The notes under the pieces were generated by a model. The model searched no databases and was not told where the DNA came from. It saw only the letters and a list, made by a program, of their open reading frames with translations. Shown here one piece after another: positions 56,258 to 64,000 of a stretch of DNA of 64,000 nucleotides. A program made the position numbers and the translations under genes. Within the stretch, counting starts at the first letter, position 1, and every line of letters starts with the position of its first letter. The stretch covers positions 14,205,501-14,269,500 of the forward strand of contig NC_060059.1 of the NCBI RefSeq assembly GCF_020283565.1. The letters are read 5' to 3'. The stretch comes from Trifolium pratense (Eukaryota > Streptophyta > Magnoliopsida > Fabales > Fabaceae).

Positions 56258-59200
56258 ATGGCGTCGGAAGGATTAGGTGATGATTTCTTCGAGCAGATCT
56301 TAGCAGTACCTGAAAATGGAGTTGGATATGGAAGAAATATGGATCATATTAGAGGAGTGTTACAATTGGGATCAACTACGACTACACCTTCTGCTGGTGC
56401 TGCTGGAATAATGCCGTTGGGGTTAAATTTGGAACAAAATCATCATGGATTTCTCCGACACCAACAAGATGCAACACGGTTTGTTGATAACGTTGTTGAG
56501 AGTAACATTACCAACAACAACAACAATCATCATCAACATCAACATCTTCGTCTTCATGATATCAATAACACTTCATCTTCACCCTCTTCTACTCCGGGAA
56601 TCACTGTATGTACACTAATTCTCCCTTTTTTTATTATTTTTTTTTAATCACTATAAATGTATAATTTTTTGTTTGAGGTCTTCGTTGTTTTAATTTAATC
56701 TCTGTAAAATTGAAATTTATAAGATTTTATAATTTTTTCAAAATAAGGACTAAAACGAGTATTAATAAAATTAATTTTAATTTTAATATAAACATATTTT
56801 GTACCACTAAAACAAAAGATTATATTCCTTAAAAAAAAAAAACAAAAGATTATATATTTTCCATGACTAAAAATATTTCTACAAAAAATTAAAATATTTA
56901 ATTTTTTGACATATACTATTATTCGTATATCTTACTAGTTTCTAAATATTTTATTAATGAGGAGAACCTGAGTTTAGAAAGAATAGTTTTTGAATTTTGA
57001 TCAATTTTTTTATTTTTAATTAAATTTTAAATTACAAAACCACTTCCCTATTTGACAAATAAATATAATTAATTCCGACTAATTACTTTTAGGGGGGGTT
57101 AAGTCACTTAAGTGTGATTAGATAATATATTAGTAGGGTTGAGTGGGATGTCAGGGTATATGCATGCAGTTTATGTAAGACAAGAATGCCAAGACATTTG
57201 GTTTCAGTTATTGTTTTTAGGTGTTCATGTCTCTCCCCACTTTTCCATTACATTTTTCTTTGATATGGACTTTTCCATTACATTTTATTTGTACAACGCT
57301 TGTTTAAATTTAATTTCTTTGTTATGATTTTCTAAGTACACATTGGAACTTATCAAAATTTAATTTGATCTTAATCTTGACATTATATTTTTTAGAATTT
57401 AATTTTAAATCTTATACAAAAAAGTCAATATCTTTTGAGTTATTACACACTTTTTTTTTTTTTTTTAATTATTGATGTCACACTGGTTCCCTCATTGTGA
57501 GACGGGGAGAGTAGTAATTAGTTGTTAGATAAATATTTTTTTCGTTCCGCATAATTAAACGTGTTCTTAAACTCTTGTCTCAAATCAATTGAGTTATGCA
57601 ATCTCTTATAGCGCAAATACTTGACATGGAAAATGTAGAATGTTTGTAAACTCTAGACTTTAGAGTATATATGAGTCATTTGAGGTTTGAACTCCGAATC
57701 TTACATATATAATACAATATTTCTACCAATTGAATTAAGCTCACGCAGTAAGTATTGTTACTCCGTATTGGTTATTTATGATTAATGTTTTGATGTTATA
57801 TGGTTTGTATATATGCAGGATAGAGATTCAATGCACATGAGGGGTTTGTTTTCAACGTTTGGACAATTGCATACTCCTACTCATGCTCAACCTGTACGTC
57901 CCATGCTCCCATCTCCACCTCCTCAACCCCAACTCCATCTTCACCATCAACACCAACAGGTACTATAAGTCCTATAACCTAATGTCTATTATTATTATTA
58001 TTATTATTATTATATTAAAAATCATTTTAATCATTGTCATTTTATAATTACCATATTGTCCCTTCATTTTCAATCATATACATCAATTATATCTTGATAA
58101 TAATTTAATCCATCTGCCAATTAACCACTTCCATCCGTAACCCACTTAAACCTTAAAACTATATAAAGACAAAAAATTATGATATATTTACCTTAAAGTT
58201 GAGCTCCTTTACATTAAAGCATAAAGGGAAGATGCCTCTGGATGATTAATATTTATTTAAGTGCTTCTTCCATGGCCGTTCATTCATTCATATATTTTAT
58301 AATACTACTAATATTTTAATAAAATATACATAATCTAAGGATCATACTAATGTTTAATAATTAAAGGATGCATATATAATACAATGCCTTTTACTGCTTT
58401 TTTCTTTTTCCTCGAGTGAAATCTTGATGTTGGGTTCCTTTACAACTTGGCCTTTTTAATATTGTGTTAATATCAATTCTTCAAGGGCAATATTCGCATT
58501 TGAAGAATCATTGCTTTTCCCCGTTTCATGTATGAAAAATTCCTAGATTTTGTTTTATACTCGGTTCTTTATGTTATTTATATTTTCAATATAGAATTGT
58601 TGGAACTTGGATTGTGTTTTAGACAATCAAGAGGTTTTTAGCGTGCCACTTTTTTAATACTCTCGCTTCTTTTCAAGTATCATATGTTTTTTCAAAAAAA
58701 ATTGACTTTTTATTTGTGATTTTCAATTTTCAATTCAAGTTTCATTAATATATTTAACTATTTAAATAGAATTGCCATTCAAAAAAAAAACTATTTAAAT
58801 AGAATTATTGTAAAAAAATATTTATTATAGAACGAAGTTGGTGTAATTAGATCATAGGAGTATTAAATAATTATGCATATCACAAACTAAACAAATAGTT
58901 TTATCAAATAGTTTGTCGACCATGAACTCTCAATCAAGCCCAACTCAAATGGTTAATGAGTTTTCTCGAAGAACAAATCTTTTGAAAATTGAAAGAATTT
59001 AGGTTTGCGGTTGGGGCAAATATTTTGCACTTGGGGCAATGATGCAACTAACGAGGTTCTAACTGAGGCTCATCTATTGCTACGTGAAAAAAAAAAACAA
59101 TTTGAAAATTGAGAGAATATTTAGGTTTGAATTTTGAAAAGAACAATAAATAACACATGTAATATTTATTATTTTCATTATATTATCTTATTTAATTTTG

Positions 59201-62153
59201 ACAATCTTTTTGGTTTGTCTAAGAGCATCCACAATGGAGCACTCCATTTTTGAGTACTTAAATGGTCCCACATAGACACATCATCAATTTATTATTTTTT
59301 TAATAATAGTACCTAATAGGTACTCAACCCCTCCAATGAAGCATTTCTTAAAAAGTTCTAAAATGGGTCCCATCAATAACTCCACATCATTAAAATTTAA
59401 AATTTAATTTAAAATAATATTGCCAAATTAATTTTTTTTGAATATATTAAATAAAGTGGGTCCCATAAAAAGAAGAGAAAGAGAGTTCTTATATTAGAAG
59501 TGGTACCTATTAGGTACTAAAATGTGTTGTGCTCCAATAGTAGTACCTAATAAGTACCATGAGTACCTAATAGGTACTACACCATTGGAGATGGTCTAAA
59601 CAACCTTAAATTATGAATTTTGCTTAAATTCATACTTATTAAAGAAACGAGGCAACAATATCTATTATTTATCAAATACAGTAGTATGTTATTAAACATG
59701 AAAATAAAAAAATAGTTTATGAGACTGTATGCATTTATCTGAGCATGGATCCTCTCCTGTGAACTTTTCATTGGATGAGGTTCAATGCTCATCTACATCA
59801 TTCAATTATTGGAGAGGATCCAAATCCATAAAATCAACACTATTTTGAATCATGATTGTTGATTTGAAATCAAACGGTTTGGACTACACACTAGTAAACT
59901 CAAATTAAACGAACATTGATTATAGATCAGATGATATACAGTTACCGTGTGTAATCCTGATTAATTAGGGTCCGTTTGGCCTAGCTTTTTTTGAGCTTAT
60001 GCTATATAAATTAAGTTTTATGTTTTTTTATAAGTTCACACTAGTGAAAATTGAAAATTGTAATTTTATAAGCTATTTTATCATAAACTACCTTGACAAA
60101 CTTATAATAATATATAAAAATTACATAAGTTGTCTGCATAAACTCTAAATAAGAGGAAAAAAAAACAGGCCAAACGATGCCTTAGTACTACCACTTTTTA
60201 GTATGTGATGAATGATGATGATATAGCGAATTTTTCTTTACGCCAACGCGTTTTCTTTTGTTTGATTTGCACATAATTGACCTATAGCCAATAGGCATTG
60301 GGCAACAAGTTCTCATTTCCAATTCTAAAGGGGACCTCGTTCCTTTATCTTTTTAGGGCTTCATATTTTGCAAGCGTGCAACTATCTTTTTATTTTTAAC
60401 CTTAAATCATAATTGTCGGTCATCATTCCTTTATCTAAACTTTCTGTCAACAAAAACACAAATTCTTTAATCAATAGAAAATAATGTGTTGAAATGTGTA
60501 TGTTAAAGAGTGTGTTCTTAACATTATTCATTTGATAGTCGTGATGGTCAAGATTTTACATTGTGGTTATGGTCACAATATTTGATATCACGAAAAATTA
60601 GTTTAAAAGATAATGTAACTATTAATCACAATTGTGATTCTTAATAAAAGAGAAAATTTTGATCAAATGTCAAATACTACTATTACATTTGCATCTGAAT
60701 GCTCAAAGTATAATGTAATAATTTGATTAACAATTAATTTGTGAAGCTACTTCTAATTTACTCGATAATCCCATTGCATTGCAGCACTTTCAGAGCCAGC
60801 AGCCAAATCCAGCGTCTGTTACAGCCATGCCACAAGCCCCTGGCATCCGCCCTCGAGTACGAGCAAGAAGAGGCCAAGCTACAGACCCCCACAGCATTGC
60901 TGAGAGGGTAAGGCACACTTAATTTTAATCATTAGAAGCCTATTAATAATGCAATGCTTACATATTTTTCTTTTATTTGAACTTGATGTAGTTGCGTCGT
61001 GAAAGAATCGCGGAAAGAATGAAGGCATTACAGGAGTTAGTTCCAAGTATCAACAAGGTTGGTGGTTTTGCAATGCTGTTATAATCAACAAATTTCTCAG
61101 GATTCATTTGCCTATATTATTTTTATGAACAAACAATTTGCATTTATGCTTAATTTTATGAAAATGTTGTTGTAGACGGACAAAGCAGCAATGCTTGATG
61201 AAATTGTTGATTATGTGAAGTTTCTTAGGCTCCAAGTTAAGGTATGTCAAAAAATCCTTCTTGTTTGATTTTCATTTGGCATTGATTGTAAATGAAATTT
61301 TTGCCTCATTTTGAAATAGAAGTAATATTGGAAGGGTTGATTTTGCAAACTTATGTGGCAAAATGAATTTGATTCATACTTAAGTTTGCCAACTTCAATA
61401 CAAACATGTTCATTAATCATTAAGCCTCCTAAACATATTTTTAACCTGCTTAATTTTTTGTACCAGTCTACCAGATGCATCAATTATTCCGTAAATTTTA
61501 AAAGTAAATATTTTTTTTTATGTTAAGGACTAGAGCGAGTATATCTGAAGTAAATAAACAGAATTCATTCTCTGTCTTTTACATGTGATTTAATTTGATT
61601 GATATGTTCAAACAGGTCTTGAGCATGAGTAGACTTGGTGGAGCTGGAGCAGTTGCTCAACTTGTAGCTGATGTTCCTGTTTCTGCTGTGGAGGTGATAA
61701 TTAAAATAAATACATGAAAATTAAAATTGCCAGTTTCGTTTTCTATCATAGGCGTATCGATTGTCAAACACGTTTGGTGACACACGATACCAATTATATT
61801 AATTACTTTTATTTTCTTAAATTATTATTAGTATTTACGTGTCAATATACATTTTTGTGTCTGGTTTCCATGTCTGCGTCAATTCATCATAAGTTTTGAC
61901 ACAACCCTATAATCCGCAGGGGGACGACTTAGAAGGTGGAGCTAACCAGCAAGCCTGGGCGAAGTGGTCGAACGATGGAACAGAACAACAAGTGGCTAAA
62001 CTTATGGAAGAAGATGTTGGTGCAGCTATGCAACTTCTTCAATCAAAAGCACTTTGTATCATGCCAATATCTCTAGCCTCAGCAATTTTTCGTATGCCTC
62101 AATCAGACACATCAACAATCATCAAGCCTGAATCAAACAACAGCCACTCATAG
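56258..62153 (+). CDS. UNE12-like bHLH transcription factor, seven exons, 351 aa
   Basis: Exons: 56258-56605, 57819-57959, 60785-60907, 60992-61057, 61176-61241, 61616-61693, 61920-62153; 1056 bp, all GT-AG and in phase. The N-terminus [14 protein letters not shown] is conserved in this subgroup, followed by Asn/His- and Pro/Gln-rich activation-like stretches. The bHLH is preceded by [20 protein letters not shown]. The basic region plus helix 1 is [20 protein letters not shown] and helix 2 is [20 protein letters not shown]. The H-E-R contact residues indicate E-box binding. The tail [20 protein letters not shown] and [14 protein letters not shown] is typical of UNE12/bHLH7 rather than of the root-hair LRL branch. 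Nuclear regulator; the exact role is unknown here. Confidence 0.94.
57670..57755 (+). repeat. SINE-like repeat, family B copy 2 (bHLH intron 1)
   Basis: GAGGTTTGAACTCCGAATCTT, AT run, then CTACCAATTGAATTAAGCTC; matches 55375-55450. Confidence 0.58.
59220..59598. mobile_element. MITE in bHLH intron 2
   Basis: Ends AGAGCATCCACAATGG and CCATTGGAGATGGTCT are inverted repeats. The interior holds several TACCTAATAGGTACT palindromic units (59311, 59507, 59542, 59565). Common plant MITE type; superfamily uncertain. Confidence 0.75.
59968..60181. mobile_element. Tourist-like (PIF/Harbinger) MITE in bHLH intron 2
   Basis: 214 bp with TIRs GGGTCCGTTTGGCCTAG and CAGGCCAAACGATGCC and the target duplication TTA on both sides (59965-59967, 60182-60184). 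Confidence 0.85.
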
Positions 62154-63345
62154 AATGTTACTTCTATTAGCTAACAAAAAAAATATTCTCATCACAAACT
62201 TGACATAAATTTCTCCCTTCTTTTTCACAAGGTTAATTTTTCTACTTTTTATTTTTTCTAAGTTTTGTCAAACTATAGAAGTAATTTTCATTGCTAATAA
62301 TAAGTGAAATTAGAGGAGCCTAGCATGTCATTTTCATGTTGAAAAATTAAATATTTTCAATGACCTTATTGATATTTTTTGTCCTAAATATCAATGGTGG
62401 GGTTGGTGGTGTATGACCAAAAATATTTTATTTATAGTGGAAGCTCCTTTTTGTTCATTTTTATTTTGAGTTAGTGGAAAGTGGGGCCATTTAAACGGAA
62501 AGAAGGATATATAAGTTTGTAATGTATCATGTATTTGGAGAAATTTTAATGCAAGTTGAATTAAAATATTGTTCACATTGAAAAGCTGTTTGGAAGCATC
62601 TGATAATTGGAAAAGCTAAATGTATTTTTAAACAATCCTATATTGGTAAAGTAATTTGTTTGCTTCTAAAGCAAAGTGAATTCCACCATGAAATTAGGTG
62701 ATAAAATAACTGAACCATCGTCTAGTTGAGAAAGTAGAAAATGACACTTTGTTAATTTACTAAACAAAATTAAAGCAGGCCTTATCTTCTTATACCAATA
62801 TTTTATTTATATAAAGTTTATGCTTCATGACATCAATTGATGTGTGTATTCTTTTGTCATGTCTAAAATTTGTTTGAGTGAAGAAAAAAAAAAAACTACA
62901 ATTTATGTAAAAAATATACCATGTTACTTAACCATTATATAACTTTTAATTTTATTGGTCTAGCAATTTTATTAATATAAATTTAATTAGCGAGTAATAT
63001 TAAACTTTCCACTTTTGAAATACTTCACCAAACCACAATAGATTCATTCCATAGACCACGTTTTGCTTTTCTTGATCTTCATTGCTTTTGTTTCTTCTTT
63101 CCATTAGGAACGGAAGAGAGTGCAACTGAGAGATAGGGAGAAATTATTTTAAATTTTAGGTGTTTATGTTTAATTTTTTAGAGGGTGGAGAGAGGAGTGC
63201 TAAATCTCTCGTGTCAAGTTTAACTCTCCTTCAAATGTTGTTTAATGTACTTTTTGGTTCTATTATATATCTTATCACAGTCTTTAAATAATTTTCTCTT
63301 TATGAAATTGAATTTTGTAGTCATCAAATATCATACTAGTCGACC
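62154..63345. other. 3' flank of the bHLH gene and intergenic DNA
   Basis: Probable 3' UTR up to about 62570, then AT-rich DNA without a recognisable gene. Confidence 0.45.
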
Positions 63346-63480
63346 AAATTTTAGTTGGTTCGGTGATAATTGATGCTGAACTTGGTAGGAAGGACCACGG
63401 TTCGATCTCCACAACTGCATTTAGAAGGGGACTGAAACCACTTGATGCTAGAACTCATTCCCCTAAAAATCAGAAGGTGG
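63346..63480 (+). repeat. tRNA-derived SINE-like repeat, family A copy 2
   Basis: TTGGTTCGGTGATAATTG (A box), ACCACGGTTCGATC (B box), GAACTTGGTAGGAAGG between them; closely parallels 55150-55290. Confidence 0.72.
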
Positions 63481-63639
63481 AAAAAAAAATATCATACTAG
63501 TTGCAATTTTGATCGCAACTCATTTTTTGACACTAAAATTGATGACTTTTATCCAAACAGTGAAGGTTGTTTTATTTTTTTCTCTAAAATATATATATAT
63601 CTTCTAATCTTCTATTCATAATCAAAAGGGACCACAAAT

Positions 63640-64000
63640 TACTACGTACTTATGGTGCCAAAATTATCATTTTGGGCCAAAAATCGGATCAGGATAAAAA
63701 ATTTGCAACGATGTTGTCCAATAGACCGAAAATGTCCCTTAGCATAAATGAACTTATTAATGAAATGAATAAAGATGATCATTTCTCTCCCGACCACCCA
63801 CATCTCTGTTGTACCCCCAAAAATTTCATTTTGCCACTTGCAGTTTGAAAAATTTTTGCCAAAAAACTTCGATTTATATTTACTGAAGTCAAATATTAGA
63901 CCATTTCGGTAACTGCGAACCGAACATTAGCATTTTCGGTACACAAAAACTGAACGTCAGCTTGTTCGGTACCAGCGAACCGAAATGTCCTAGATTCCGG
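63640..64000. mobile_element. MITE-like repeat with TTCGGT/ACCGAA palindromes, truncated by window end
   Basis: Carries CCATTTCGGTAACTGCGAACCG (63901), a degenerate unit near 63936 and TTCGGTACCAGCGAACCGAA (63965). These are the same kind of units as in the 41714-41971 MITE, next to CAAAATTTT/GCC phrases shared in style. The right end is outside the window, so TIRs cannot be confirmed. Confidence 0.5.

Overview
This window looks like a gene-poor, transposon-rich stretch of a plant nuclear genome, probably a papilionoid legume. The evidence is spliced genes with GT-AG introns, a chloroplast-targeted Tha4 protein, Ty1/copia, Ty3/gypsy (Athila-type), LINE, TRIM, SINE-like, hAT and MITE elements, and AT-rich intergenic DNA. 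The legume assignment is an inference from how familiar the protein and repeat sequences look, not from a search.

Layout. 1-6432 is the 5' part of a minus-strand copia element with apparently open gag and pol frames; it runs off the left edge. 6433-8389 is old intergenic DNA holding a MITE nested in a larger TIR element. 8390-20657 is a three-part nest. An internally deleted minus-strand copia element (TSD AAAAT) was hit by an 8.64-kb plus-strand Athila-like gypsy element (9285-17924, TSD GAGGG, LTRs differing at one position noticed by eye). It was also hit by a tandem TRIM array (19044-20152, TSD GTCAT). The Athila-like element encodes gag-protease and a second plant-transposon ORF but no reverse transcriptase or integrase, and it is studded with CpG-rich palindromes.

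20658-29471 holds a LINE tail, a non-autonomous hAT element with a long alternating purine-pyrimidine microsatellite, a small membrane RING-finger gene, duplicated serine-carboxypeptidase-like pseudogene exons and a MULE transposase remnant. 29472-32690 is an apparently intact GDP-mannose 3,5-epimerase gene (minus strand, ascorbate pathway). 34024-36369 is a 5'-truncated LINE, and 39500-40872 is an older fragment of the first copia family.

The right part is richer in host genes. It holds a group C bZIP transcription factor (43836-49754), two identical tRNA-Arg(UCU) genes (one antisense inside a bZIP intron), Tha4/TatA of the thylakoid Tat translocon (50587-51500), a gypsy solo LTR (53713-54235) and a UNE12-like bHLH transcription factor (56258-62153). 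MITEs and tRNA-derived SINE-like repeats fill introns and intergenic space. The host genes are not functionally clustered; each acts in its own pathway, as is normal for plants. No CRISPR, prokaryotic operon or viral genome was seen.
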